Shown: positions 44,905 through 53,167 of the stretch, one piece after another
Position numbering within the stretch: position 1 is the stretch's first letter
Layout of the letters: each line of letters opens with the position of its first letter
Source: Alsobacter soli
GTDB lineage: Bacteria; Pseudomonadota; Alphaproteobacteria; Rhizobiales; Beijerinckiaceae
DNA length: 53,717 nucleotides
Direction: 5' to 3'
Assembly (NCBI RefSeq): GCF_003004785.1
Contig: NZ_PVZS01000028.1
Span: 1 to 53,717, forward strand
Translations under genes and position numbers: made by a program
The notes under the pieces: generated by a model
What the model saw: only the letters and a program-made list of their open reading frames with translations
What the model was told of the DNA's origin: nothing
The model's database searches: none

Positions 44905-45384
44905 TCAGGAACTGCCTGAAGGTGTCGCCATCTCGGCGAAGCGACCGTCAGCGCGGCGGAGCCGCCGGCAGAGCTCGCGGTTGACGTTCTGCAGCACCAT
45001 CACGTACGCGTAGACGTCGGCCTTGTAGTACGCGTAGAGGCTTCGGGCCGTCAGCTCGTACAAGACCAGCGCGCTCTCCGCGACGACCGTGGCTGATCGG
45101 TTCTGCGCTTCGATGAGCGTCATTTCGCCGAAGAAATCACCGGGCCCGAGGCGGGTCATGGGGATCAGGCGCCCCGCGTCGCCCAGCTTGCTCACCGCAA
45201 GTTCGCCGGAGCGAACGATGTACATGGATCGCCCCGGCTCGCCTTCCCGTACGACAGCGGCGCCTGGCTCGAAGCGGCGCTCGACCAGCATGGCGATCAG
45301 GAGTTCGAGACTTGGGTCCGAGAGGCCCCCGAAAAACGGCGTAGCAATCAGGAATGCCTTCAGATCGGGCGAACTGACCGCCAT
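44905..45384 (-). CDS. cyclic-nucleotide-binding domain protein without DNA-binding domain
   Basis: 159 residues from ATG 45384. Single CAP_ED barrel: FFGGLSDPSLELLIAM, VVREGEPGRSMYIVRSGELAV (in part), LGPGDFFGEMTLIE and the phosphate-binding RSATVVAESALVLYEL. It stops after the C-helix, so there is no HTH; it is a cNMP sensor or an adaptor. Such small proteins occur in many Hyphomicrobiales, with unknown partner. Its GGAGG is 10 bases before ATG; upstream frame to 45528 lacks similarity. Confidence 0.85.
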   Translation of the reverse strand: MAVSSPDLKAFLIATPFFGGLSDPSLELLIAMLVERRFEPGAAVVREGEPGRSMYIVRSGELAVSKLGDAGRLIPMTRLGPGDFFGEMTLIEAQNRSATVVAESALVLYELTARSLYAYYKADVYAYVMVLQNVNRELCRRLRRADGRFAEMATPSGSS

Positions 45385-45722
45385 CAGCCCACATCCTCCG
45401 CTCCTGGGAACTCGGCACGAAACCGTAGTCCCTTCAACTCGCCCGTCAATCCAGGGCTGGAGGCGGAGACCCTGACTTCCGAAGGCGGATCGGCTGTAAG
45501 CAGGTGACCTTATCCCCATGTGGGTCATCTCAGGTCAACACGCGCGGGCTCGGCCCCGGCGCACGGCCCGGAGGTCTGCCACTCAAGATGAGCGGACTCG
45601 GGCGGATCCAACGCAACGCCGACTGAGCGGTTCGAACGAAACAGCAACCGGAGCTATCGTACCGGGATCACAGCCAGCAGATGCTGCACAATCCGCGCAT
45701 CCACGAAAGGCCTTGCACTCGG
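45385..45722. other. intergenic stretch, nothing recognised
   Basis: Lies between the receiver stop and the cNMP protein start, both leftward. No family-like ORF, no clear hairpin. Confidence 0.4.
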
Positions 45723-46220
45723 CTAAAAGCGAAAGCGTTCCACTTTCGGCTCGTGGCCGCGCCCCTGACTGGCTTGGATGTCGTCCTCCGTAGGCGCCGG
45801 GAGAATCTCCTGCAGCTGCCGTTGCAGCCCTTCCGCTGTGAAGGGTTTGAGGATGTAGCCCTCCGCCCGGCCCTTGGCCTGGGCCAGGTAGCGCGGATCC
45901 ATGCTCGCGGTCATCATCAGAAAGGGCAGCTTGGCGGTTTCGGGGTTCTCCCGGCAGGCTTTCACCAGCTGGATACCCGTCACGCCATCCATGACGACGT
46001 CACAGATCACGACCTTGTATCGTCGCCGGTGCAGTTGCTGAAAGGCAGCGCGCGCATCCGAAACCTGGTCGACATCTCGAATCCCGAGCTGGTTGAGCAG
46101 GCGTTCCACGATCTTCCGCATGGGCGCGCTGTCGTCGATCAACAAAGCGGGCTCAGCCCGCCGGGAAAGGCTGACGTGCTCGTTGTCGCGAAGATAAAAA
46201 TCTAGCTCAGGAATAGACAT
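45723..46220 (-). CDS. single-domain response regulator
   Basis: 165 residues from ATG 46220. Receiver about 24-140: LLIDDSAPMRKIVERLL, phospho-acceptor Asp74 in VVICDVVMDGVTG, LMMTASMD and YILKPFTAEGL, followed by a short polar tail. CheY-like in that it has no output domain. A leftward cluster with the cNMP protein is possible but 338 bp of spacer argue for separate transcripts. An AT-rich pocket lies about 100-150 bp upstream (46316-46370). Confidence 0.86.
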   Translation of the reverse strand: MSIPELDFYLRDNEHVSLSRRAEPALLIDDSAPMRKIVERLLNQLGIRDVDQVSDARAAFQQLHRRRYKVVICDVVMDGVTGIQLVKACRENPETAKLPFLMMTASMDPRYLAQAKGRAEGYILKPFTAEGLQRQLQEILPAPTEDDIQASQGRGHEPKVERFRF

Positions 46221-46440
46221 TCGATACCGCCTGCCCGCGCGCCCCGCCACGTGATCTGGCCTCCTTACCGTCTGCGATGACGCATGCTGGCGGCGGGGAG
46301 CGATGCTACGGGCCTACGGCATGAGCGTTACTAAAATTATATTACAAATTTATCAATTCTCGCAAAGTTGGCGAAGAGAACTGGATGGCCTTACGCGCCC
46401 GCCTCCTCGGACGCGGGATGCGCTCCCCATATGCCGCGTA

Positions 46441-46617
46441 TCAGCGCCGGGCGCGCAGGCGCTTACGCAGATGAAGCACAAGAGCGCCGCCGATGAATGC
46501 GAACCCGACCAAGGCCGTTATGAAGGGTGGGGGAATGTTCGTCAGCATCGCCTGGAAGGCGGCGAGAATGATGGCCGAGAAGGCCAGGACCACCAGGTAG
46601 CGCAGCAAGAAGTCCAT
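46441..46617 (-). CDS. small two-helix membrane protein
   Basis: 58 residues: MDFLLRYLVVLAFSAIILA, then a second hydrophobic part (ALVGFAFIGGALVLHL) and a basic tail KRLRARR. GAGGG lies 7 bases before ATG 46617. No family recognised; basic C-terminus fits Cin/Cin topology. Confidence 0.55.
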   Translation of the reverse strand: MDFLLRYLVVLAFSAIILAAFQAMLTNIPPPFITALVGFAFIGGALVLHLRKRLRARR

Positions 46618-46857
46618 CGGCAGACCCTCAAAAAACGATATTTTAGATGAGTTTCGAAAACACACAACGCGATCAAAGAAGGGAATACCGCGGCTCAAGC
46701 GCGCGGAAGGGGCGCAATCCGCAAGTCGCCCGGGGACGCTCCGTCAGGCGCGGCTGGCGCTGTCCGTTGAGTCGAGAAGGACTAGGGCCCTATTTTCCCC
46801 CGCCGCTGAGCGGCCAAACGGCGTCCGCTCGGGAACCCGAAGTCGAGCAACCGTGCT

Positions 46858-47319
46858 TCAGCCTTCCGGACCGTTTGCTTGCGAGAGAACGGCCAGCTGG
46901 GCGCGCAACCGATCAGGGTCTTGTAGCTCCGCCTCGACGGCGGCGTGAACGCGGCGCCAGATCGGCGCAGCTCCGGCCAGAACGAGCCTGCCCTCCTGCG
47001 TGAGAGACAGACGACGTGTGCGCTTGTCCTTCGCGTCGGGCGCGGTCTCCACGAGGCCGCGACGCTCAAGCGGTTTCATGTTGGCGGTCAGGGTGGTCCG
47101 GTCCATCGACAGTAGCTCGGCCACGCTGCCGAGGCTAGGCGGCTCCGGTCTGTTCAGCGACATCAGCAACGAGAACTGCCCGCTTGTCAGGCCGACGGGC
47201 TTCAGCGCCAGGTCGAAGCGGCGTGCAAGCGTTCGCGCCGCGCGCTGCGCATGGAGGCACAGGCAGGTGTCGCGCACCAGCAGCGTGGTCGTAAACGGGA
47301 CATCGGGACGGCTTTGCAT
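46858..47319 (-). CDS. MarR family transcriptional regulator
   Basis: 153 residues. Winged HTH with N- and C-terminal dimerisation helices: LKPVGLTSGQFSLLMSLNR, SVAELLSMDRTTLTANMKPLERRGLVE (recognition region, in part), DKRTRRLSLTQEGR. MarR proteins repress adjacent detoxification or efflux genes and release on binding phenolic or other ligands. Divergent VOC and MFS genes are the likely targets, and a palindrome lies between them. Cys in CLCLH near residue 20 may sense oxidants. Confidence 0.88.
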   Translation of the reverse strand: MQSRPDVPFTTTLLVRDTCLCLHAQRAARTLARRFDLALKPVGLTSGQFSLLMSLNRPEPPSLGSVAELLSMDRTTLTANMKPLERRGLVETAPDAKDKRTRRLSLTQEGRLVLAGAAPIWRRVHAAVEAELQDPDRLRAQLAVLSQANGPEG

Positions 47320-47349
47320 ACGAGGGGTTGACTGCTATGGCTCCTTCAC

Positions 47350-47361
47350 GTTGATATCAAC
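47350..47361. promoter_or_regulatory. perfect 12-bp palindrome, candidate MarR operator
   Basis: GTTGATATCAAC, followed by CTAT, lies 31 bp before the MarR start and 117 bp before the VOC start. MarR proteins bind TTGA-type palindromes of this length. Binding here would repress both transcripts. Confidence 0.55.
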
Positions 47362-47477
47362 CTATCGCGCAGGAGGTCAACCTCGGCGGCCAACCTGCCG
47401 CGGCGGCTGCGAGGCATGCTCGCCGGCCCACTACGACGCGGACGGGCGAAAGGCTGAACACACGGGAGGAGACAAGC

Positions 47478-47924
47478 ATGAAGATCGTCACGAGCCTCAG
47501 CTTCCAGGGTCAATGCCGCGAGGCCTTCGAGTTCTACGCCCAGGTGCTCGGCGGCAAAATCGTCGCCGCCATCCCGTACAGCGCGGCCCCTCCCGGCATG
47601 CCGGTCCCCGACCAGAAGCACGAATCCTGGCTGATGCATTGCTGGTTGGAGGTCGGCGACCAGGCGCTCATGGGCGCGGACATGGATATCGCCTGGGCGC
47701 GCAACATCGACAAGCCCAAAAACGGCTTCGACGTCACGTTGCACGGCCCGGACAAGGCCGAGTGCGAGCGCTGGTTCAACCAGCTCTCGGAGGGCGGCAG
47801 ATCCATCATGCCATTCGGCGAGACGTTCTGGTCTCCAGGCTTCGGGTCTCTGGTCGATAAGTTCGGCGTCCCGTGGATGATCAACACGGTTCCTTCCGGC
47901 GATTGGAATCCCGCCCAGGGTTGA
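47478..47924 (+). CDS. VOC family protein, PhnB-like
   Basis: 148 residues. 3-demethylubiquinone/PhnB-like VOC fold: FQGQCREAFEFYAQVLGG, WLMHCWLEVGDQALMGAD and FWSPGFGSLVDKFGVPWMIN (in part). Metal-dependent members rearrange or bind small substrates; many PhnB-like members have no known substrate. ATG 47478 has AGGAGG 10 bases upstream. The MFS gene follows 41 bp later, so the two are co-transcribed under the MarR-controlled region. Confidence 0.9.
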   Translation: MKIVTSLSFQGQCREAFEFYAQVLGGKIVAAIPYSAAPPGMPVPDQKHESWLMHCWLEVGDQALMGADMDIAWARNIDKPKNGFDVTLHGPDKAECERWFNQLSEGGRSIMPFGETFWSPGFGSLVDKFGVPWMINTVPSGDWNPAQG

Positions 47925-47965
47925 CCGCGCCTGAGAGGTCATTTTCCGAACCAGGCGGAGACAAC

Positions 47966-49195
47966 ATGGACCGCTCCTATCGTTGGGTGATCGTGGCGGC
48001 GGGCGGCCTCCTCGGCTGTGTCGCCATGGGCGCCATGTTCTCGCTGCCGGTGTTCCTGCGCCCGATGTCGGCCCAGACAGGGTGGTCGGCGACCGGGATC
48101 TCGACCGCGATGACGTTCGGCTTCCTGGCCATGGCGGGCGCCAGCATGCTGTGGGGCGGCTTGTCGGACCGGTTCGGCCCGCGGCCCGTCATTCTGGCCG
48201 GATCGGCCGGGCTGGCCGCGAGCCTGGCGCTGGCCAGCCGGGCGGAGTCCCTGGTCGAATTTCAGCTGCTGTTCGGGCTCCTGGTCGGGTCCGCAACGGC
48301 GGCTATCTTCGCTCCCATGATGGCCTGCGTCACGGGGTGGTACGAAACCCGGCGAGGACTCGCAGTCTCTCTTGTGTCCGCCGGCATGGGCATGGCCCCG
48401 ATGACGATGGCCCCGCTGGCGGCCTGGCTGGTGACCCGTCTCGACTGGAGAGACGCCATGCTGATCGTCGCCGGCGTAGCCGCGGTCTTGATGATCCCCG
48501 CGGCCCTTCTCGTGCGCCGTCCGCCGGCGATGCAGGATGGGGGCGCGCAGCCCGGGCCGAACCAGTCCCAATCCGGCATGACGGTGCGTGAGGCCGTACG
48601 GTCGCCTCAGTTCCTTACGCTGATGCTGGCGAACTTCTTCTGCTGCGCCACGCATTCCGGCCCGATCTTTCACACGGTCAGCTACGCGGTCACGTGCGGG
48701 GTGCCGACGCTCGCGGCGGTCTCGATCTACAGCGTGGAAGGCTTGTCGGGGCTGTTCGGCCGCCTGGGCTTCGGCGTCGCGGGCGACCGCTTCGGCGCCC
48801 ACAGAGTGCTCGTCTTGGGGCTGCTCGCGCAGGCCTTCGGCGTGCTCTCCTATGCGCTGGTTAACGAACTCGCCGGCTTCTACGCCGTCGCGGTCGTGGT
48901 CGGGTTCGTCTATGCGGGCACGATGCCGCTTTACGCCGTGATCATCCGCGAAAACTTCCCGCTCAGGATGATGGGGACGATCATCGGCGGAATCTCCATG
49001 GCCGGCAGTCTCGGCATGTCCACAGGACCGCTGATCGGAGGTTTGATCTACGACCGCGCGGGCACCTACGCCCCTATGTATGTCGCTTCCTGGGGCCTCG
49101 GGCTCGCGGCCATGCTGGCCTTGATGACCTTCCGACCGTTTACCGGGCCCGAATGTTCCAACGTCAGGCCGGGATCACACCCGGTAGCCCCGTAG
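47966..49195 (+). CDS. MFS transporter
   Basis: 409 residues from ATG 47966 (GGAG 6 bases upstream), with about 12 helices. Family text: LGCVAMGAMFSLPVFLRPM, GGLSDRFGPRPVIL (the GxLxDRxGxR loop), and DRFGAHRVLVLGLL in the second half. It resembles the monocarboxylate/oxalate-formate exporters of the MFS. The stop codon is the first of three in-frame stops in a 12-bp tandem repeat. Together with the VOC and MarR genes it forms a probable detoxification unit; the substrate is unknown. Confidence 0.88.
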   Translation: MDRSYRWVIVAAGGLLGCVAMGAMFSLPVFLRPMSAQTGWSATGISTAMTFGFLAMAGASMLWGGLSDRFGPRPVILAGSAGLAASLALASRAESLVEFQLLFGLLVGSATAAIFAPMMACVTGWYETRRGLAVSLVSAGMGMAPMTMAPLAAWLVTRLDWRDAMLIVAGVAAVLMIPAALLVRRPPAMQDGGAQPGPNQSQSGMTVREAVRSPQFLTLMLANFFCCATHSGPIFHTVSYAVTCGVPTLAAVSIYSVEGLSGLFGRLGFGVAGDRFGAHRVLVLGLLAQAFGVLSYALVNELAGFYAVAVVVGFVYAGTMPLYAVIIRENFPLRMMGTIIGGISMAGSLGMSTGPLIGGLIYDRAGTYAPMYVASWGLGLAAMLALMTFRPFTGPECSNVRPGSHPVAP

Positions 49196-49218
49196 GTAGC
49201 CCCGTAGGTAGCCCCGTA
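49183..49218 (+). repeat. three tandem 12-bp units carrying stop codons
   Basis: GGTAGCCCCGTA occurs three times without mismatch. Read in the MFS frame each unit gives Val-Ala-Pro-stop, so the gene ends at the first TAG and two further in-frame stops follow. The unit is short enough to slip; slippage could change the C-terminus only if copy number is lost entirely. Confidence 0.85.
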
Positions 49219-49563
49219 GCCATTTGGGTCCCTCGGCTTCCATCAGGGCGAGAGCAGGATCGAGCCGGTTGTTTCGCCACGGCCGAGCAGCCCTGAGCAT
49301 TCCACGCCTCCGAAAAGGCCGGTCGGCGCTCCTCCTGGCGGGTCCCGCAGCGGGCTCCGCCAACACGGCTTTCGTCCTGGTGCTGTGACCCTGCTTGCGC
49401 CTGGCGCTATGAAAGCGGCAGGCGACCTTCGTGGCCCGCGTCCAAGCGAGCAGGAGCCTCGAAGCGCCGGCCCGAACCGAAGTTGCCGTGAACGAAGTCG
49501 ATCGCGCTGGATTCGGGAACGAACGCTTAGCCCCTTCACGGGCCGTTCGGCGCCGCCCTGCCC
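49219..49563. other. intergenic stretch, nothing recognised
   Basis: Convergent interval between the MFS gene and the DUF1236-like gene. No family-like ORF or terminator could be assigned. Confidence 0.4.
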
Positions 49564-49920
49564 TCAATGCCAGAACACCTTGGAAACTCGCCGGTCTGTT
49601 GGGGTGAACACCACAACCCGGTCATCTGGCGAGATGAAATACTCGTAATAACCACCGCGGCTCAGGCCCGGGACATTCACGTTCTGGAACTGACCCGAGC
49701 TCACCCACACGGGAATGACGCTTCCCCGGCCCACGCGCACCCCGCTCCGCTCCGAGTACCTTGGGCCGACGCCCCGCAACACGGGGGCCGGAGTAAGAGG
49801 CCAGCCTCGCTCATTCCATTGCGGGAGCGTTCTGGTGACCGTGATTTCATTCTGGGCGAACGCAGCATCCGTGACGGCCAAAGATGCGAGGATGATCACG
49901 CAAAGGATGGGACCACGCAT
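49564..49920 (-). CDS. exported DUF1236-like protein
   Basis: 118 residues. Signal peptide 1-22 (MRGPILCVIILASLAV, TDAAFA), then a C-terminal part YYEYFISPDDRVVVFTPTDRR and a Trp-His end that resembles the DUF1236 repeat (YxxVxxDDxVVxVxPxxR). Function unknown in that family, common in Rhizobiales. ATG 49920 has GGAGG 7 bases upstream. The frame extends further upstream but the signal peptide fixes the start. Confidence 0.7.
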   Translation of the reverse strand: MRGPILCVIILASLAVTDAAFAQNEITVTRTLPQWNERGWPLTPAPVLRGVGPRYSERSGVRVGRGSVIPVWVSSGQFQNVNVPGLSRGGYYEYFISPDDRVVVFTPTDRRVSKVFWH

Positions 49921-50047
49921 GGCAGGCCTCCTATCACCCTGTGTGAGCGACGATGATAGCCGGGGGGCGCCGAACTCGAGTTGATCAGAGTCATTTTGAA
50001 TTCGACAAGCAGTTTCCCCGGGCTCTGGACCATCGGGAGCCCGTAAA

Positions 50048-51350
50048 TCACAGCGTCCCAAGGCTTCGCTCGCGGCGCCGGTCCACATCGGCCGCCTGAC
50101 GCCGCGCCACGAGTACCGCCTCGGCGTGGGACGCCGCCAGGGAGGTGGTGGGGTCGCTTGTTCCGGCCCTAACGATCTCCGACAGGGTCTTGTGCAGTTC
50201 GCCGTCCAGCCTGGGCAAGTCCTCAACCGGCGCGGCTCGGGCTTCGTCCGCGATCTCGATCAGCCGGCCGATGCGGTTCCGCTCCGCGGCGTAGCGCTTG
50301 CCGCTGAGACGGCTCGCCACCATCGCCCACAGTGAGCCGATGACGCTGAACGCCATGGCCGCGCCGTAGAAGTATCCCTGGGCCTCGTCGACGAAGCTCT
50401 GCTCGCCGGACGAGAGGTACTGGGCCACGCCTGGGTGGACCGGCAGCACTGTCGTGGTCTTGTCGGGATCGGGCGCCTCGATCGAGGCCGCCTGAGGATA
50501 GGCTTCCACCAGCTTGCCCTTGGCGGTGAGGATCGCGCGCGCGATGGCGCCCGCGTGCAGGTTCAGCATCGAGAAGGGAGCCACCAGCCGGTAGGTGACC
50601 GCCACCACCGTCGTGCTGTCCTCGGGGATCTCGGGGCGGGGGCGAAGGGAGCCCTTGGCGACGTCGAGGCTTTCCGTGCCGGGAATGCTGTTGGAGATAG
50701 CATCGGCGTTGTCGAACGCCATCAAGCTCGGGGCGCCAGCCGTCCTGGTGATCGCCGCGATCGTGTCAGAGAGAACTCCGGCCCCGATGGGACCAACCAC
50801 GAACACGGCCGCCACCGGCCTTTCGCGTAAGAGCTTGCCAAGATCCTGCGGTGGAACGATCACGCGGTGGACCGACTGGCGCGGGACGTTGGCGTAGCCA
50901 AGCAGCGCCTCGAACAGCGCCTCGTCAGCGGCCTGAACGCGGCTGCCGAGCAGCGCGACGGTTTTTCCGCTCAGTCCCCCCGAGGGAGTCCACTTTCCAC
51001 CGGGGCGGGATCAGGAGAGCGGCGACGTCTCTGCGCAGAATGACGATGGTCTGGCCGTCGGTGGGCGGAGATGCGTCGGAACGCACGATCGCGAGATCGA
51101 CCTTGTGGCCATCGAGAAGCGCGCTGCTTTCCTGGAGGCTGCCCGCCTCCACTGGCTGGAACGACACCAGCGGATTCTGCTTTTTCGCGACCGCGACCAT
51201 CGCGGCGACGAACCGCTCGGCACTGCCACCCACGGGTCCGACCGTGATTCGCAGCCTGTCGTGTGGCGTCCAGAGATATAGGACCGCTCCGGCCGCGCAG
51301 GCTGCGACGAGGAGTCCGGCGGTCACGCCATAGAAGAGCGAGCGGGTCAT
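50048..51350 (-). pseudogene. TAXI family TRAP-type solute-binding protein, frameshifted
   Basis: Two frames form one protein. The 5' part (ATG 51350, MTRSLFYGVTAGLL...) has a membrane anchor and the start of the binding domain (RITVGPVGGSAERFVAAMV, PPRWKVDSLGG). At a run of six G (plus-strand C at 50976-50981) the frame shifts and resumes as LSGKTVALLGSRVQAADEALF, NVPRQSVHRVIVPPQDLG and on to a C-terminal membrane helix and an amphipathic tail. Five G would restore one frame. TAXI proteins deliver C4-dicarboxylate-like or glutamate-like ligands to TRAP transporters. It could be genuine decay, a homopolymer sequencing error or slippage. Confidence 0.8.
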
Positions 51351-51498
51351 TGTGCGCCCCCGGGGTGCGCCGATCACAATCGGGCGGCCTGGCCGCCCCC
51401 CGGCCTTCTAGCCGCCGCGACCATCTGGCTGTCCGACGGCCCCCCTTGATCAGGCGCAGTGTGAAGCGGTCTGGCTGCCACAAGGGCTCCACCAAACG

Positions 51499-51798
51499 CC
51501 TGCCCTGCGCGCAAGATGGGGCTGGATTGTCGCGCTCGGCGTGGTTTTCCTGCTGGCTGGCCTCATCGCCCTGGGCAGCGTCGTCATGGCCACTGTGGCG
51601 TCGGTCGCGCTCGTCGGCATCATGATGCTGATCAGCGGCGTCGCCGAGATCATCCATGCTTTCAGCCTGAGGAGCTGGGGCAAGATGGTCCTCTGGGTTC
51701 TGCTCGGAGCTCTCTACGTGGTCGCAGGGATTGCGACCTTCAGAAACCCGCTCCTTGCCGCGGCCGTCCTCACGCTGACGTTAGGCTTGGCCCTTTGA
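51499..51798 (+). pseudogene. truncated HdeD (DUF308) membrane protein
   Basis: The frame reads RARWGWIVALGVVFLLAG, SVVMATVASVALVGIMM, GVAEIIHAFSLRSWGK and ALYVVAGIATFRNPLLAAAV, the first half of an HdeD-type six-helix acid-stress membrane protein (usually about 190 residues). It ends with TGA after LTLTLGLAL, halfway through. No ATG is found in this frame upstream; GTG 51541 or an N-terminal CTG would be needed. Both the missing start and missing C-terminal half suggest decay. Confidence 0.65.
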
Positions 51799-51822
51799 AA
51801 GCCTGGCCCCGGGTCAGCAGGT

Positions 51823-52626
51823 TCAGGCGCAGCGATACGTCGGCATCAGCTCCCGGAAACCTTTCAGTCTCTTGAGTCCAGCGCGTTCGAAAGCGTGCAG
51901 CCCCTCGCACTCCCCGCAAACCTCGGACGTCACCAGGACCGTATCTGGCAACGCCGCCTGGCACAGGCGCGAGGCCAGCTGGACGGTTGAGCCAAAGAGA
52001 TCGCAGCTGTCCATGACGGGCTCGCCGGAAGCAATTCCGATGCGCACGTGCAGGGCCTGCTCGCTCGTTGCGTTAAATCGCCTGAACTCGGCCTGGATGT
52101 ATTTGGCGCAGCCGACAGCATCGCGGGTGGACGGGAACGCCGCCATGATCCCGTCGCCCGTGTGCTTCACTTCGCGCCCGCAGGTCGCCGCCAAGTGGCG
52201 ACGGACGATGCCGTCGTGCGTGCGCACGAGTTCGACGGCCATGGTGTCGCCCAGCTGGCGGGTCATGCGGACGGAGCCCACAATGTCCGTGAACATGATT
52301 GCCCGGTGGGCGGGCTCAACGCGGGCGCCGGTCGGGGCGGTCCCGTGCGGATCGGCGATGCGGCCCAGAAAGGCCTCGATCGCCGCCAGGCTGACCGGAA
52401 TGATCTCCGCCGCTACGAGGCCGTGGGCTTCGGCGTGCGCGCGCTGAGCAGCATCCCTGTCTGGCGCCTCCACCAGGCAGAAGGCCAAGCCTCTAGCTTC
52501 GTCGAACCAATAGGTCAGGAACCGCACGCCGAATGCGTCCTGCAGAGCGAGGTCACGTTGATGGGCCTCGGCGACCTCGGCTTGGGTGGTTTTCTGCAGG
52601 TCATGCCGGTCGATGAAGATGGGCAT
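51823..52626 (-). CDS. DUF4242-class III adenylate cyclase fusion
   Basis: 267 residues from ATG 52626 (MPIFIDRHDL). N-terminal DUF4242 domain about 1-75, then class III cyclase catalytic domain about 103-260. Metal-binding Asp114 in MFTDIVGS and Asp158 in HTGDGIMA are present, as is Arg220. The residue usually Asn (VNxAAR) is Gln216 in STVQLASRL, which is seen in some Rhizobiales cyclases. It would make cAMP. Directly after a separate DUF4242 gene (24 bp away, same strand), suggesting that the DUF4242 part senses a ligand, possibly a metal. Confidence 0.88.
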   Translation of the reverse strand: MPIFIDRHDLQKTTQAEVAEAHQRDLALQDAFGVRFLTYWFDEARGLAFCLVEAPDRDAAQRAHAEAHGLVAAEIIPVSLAAIEAFLGRIADPHGTAPTGARVEPAHRAIMFTDIVGSVRMTRQLGDTMAVELVRTHDGIVRRHLAATCGREVKHTGDGIMAAFPSTRDAVGCAKYIQAEFRRFNATSEQALHVRIGIASGEPVMDSCDLFGSTVQLASRLCQAALPDTVLVTSEVCGECEGLHAFERAGLKRLKGFRELMPTYRCA

Positions 52627-52649
52627 TGGGCCTCCCTTCGGCGCGCCCT

Positions 52650-52937
52650 TCACATCGCCGGGGATGCGGTTGTCGGGTCGATGCGTTTCTTGACTTCGGT
52701 GATGACCGTGGCGGGGAAACCACTCATCTCGGCGTGTCTGCGGATGGTCTCCGGGCTGTCGGCGAGGTAGTGGCAGAAGAGCTTGTCAGCCGTGACGAAG
52801 CTTTCCACCCATTGAATGTCGAAACCGATTTCGCGCAGGCACTCATTCGATTTCGCAGCGGCGGCTCGCAACTGATCGCGGTCGAGCGAGCCGACCCGCG
52901 GAATGTTGCGTTCGATGATGTAGTGGCGCAAAGGCAC
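52650..52937 (-). CDS. DUF4242 (nickel-binding-like) protein
   Basis: 95 residues, standalone DUF4242: RHYIIERNIPRVGSL, KSNECLREIGFDIQWVESFVTADKLFCHYLA (in part) and SGFPATVITEVKKRIDPTTA (in part). Starts with GTG 52937, which has AGGAGG at ideal distance (6 bases). It lies upstream of the DUF4242-cyclase on the same strand, so the two form an operon. The family is annotated as nickel-binding on the basis of one structure (SCO4226). Metal binding here is not shown. Confidence 0.85.
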   Translation of the reverse strand: MPLRHYIIERNIPRVGSLDRDQLRAAAAKSNECLREIGFDIQWVESFVTADKLFCHYLADSPETIRRHAEMSGFPATVITEVKKRIDPTTASPAM

Positions 52938-53167
52938 GGCGACCTCCTCTCAAAGGGGGGCGGGATCCACCCGCCGCTTGGATCTACACCCGGCCGCAAG
53001 TCCGCACTGTGCGACCGAGCACTCATCCCTTGCGCACCTGTGTTGCCCGGGCACCGTCTGACGTAAATGAGAAAGCCCCACATCCTGCCAGCTGGCATGC
53101 TGCAGGGGTTTTCGATGCGAATGGGGCCGACCCTAGCCAGGGGGATCGCCCTCTCGATGGGCCAATC

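Noticed and set aside
46316-46370. AT-rich stretch with TTGATA-like and TATAAT-like hexamers, considered as promoter or attachment site
   Set aside because: The hexamers are only 9 bp apart, not 17; no direct repeat or integrase is near. Kept only as an AT-rich pocket.
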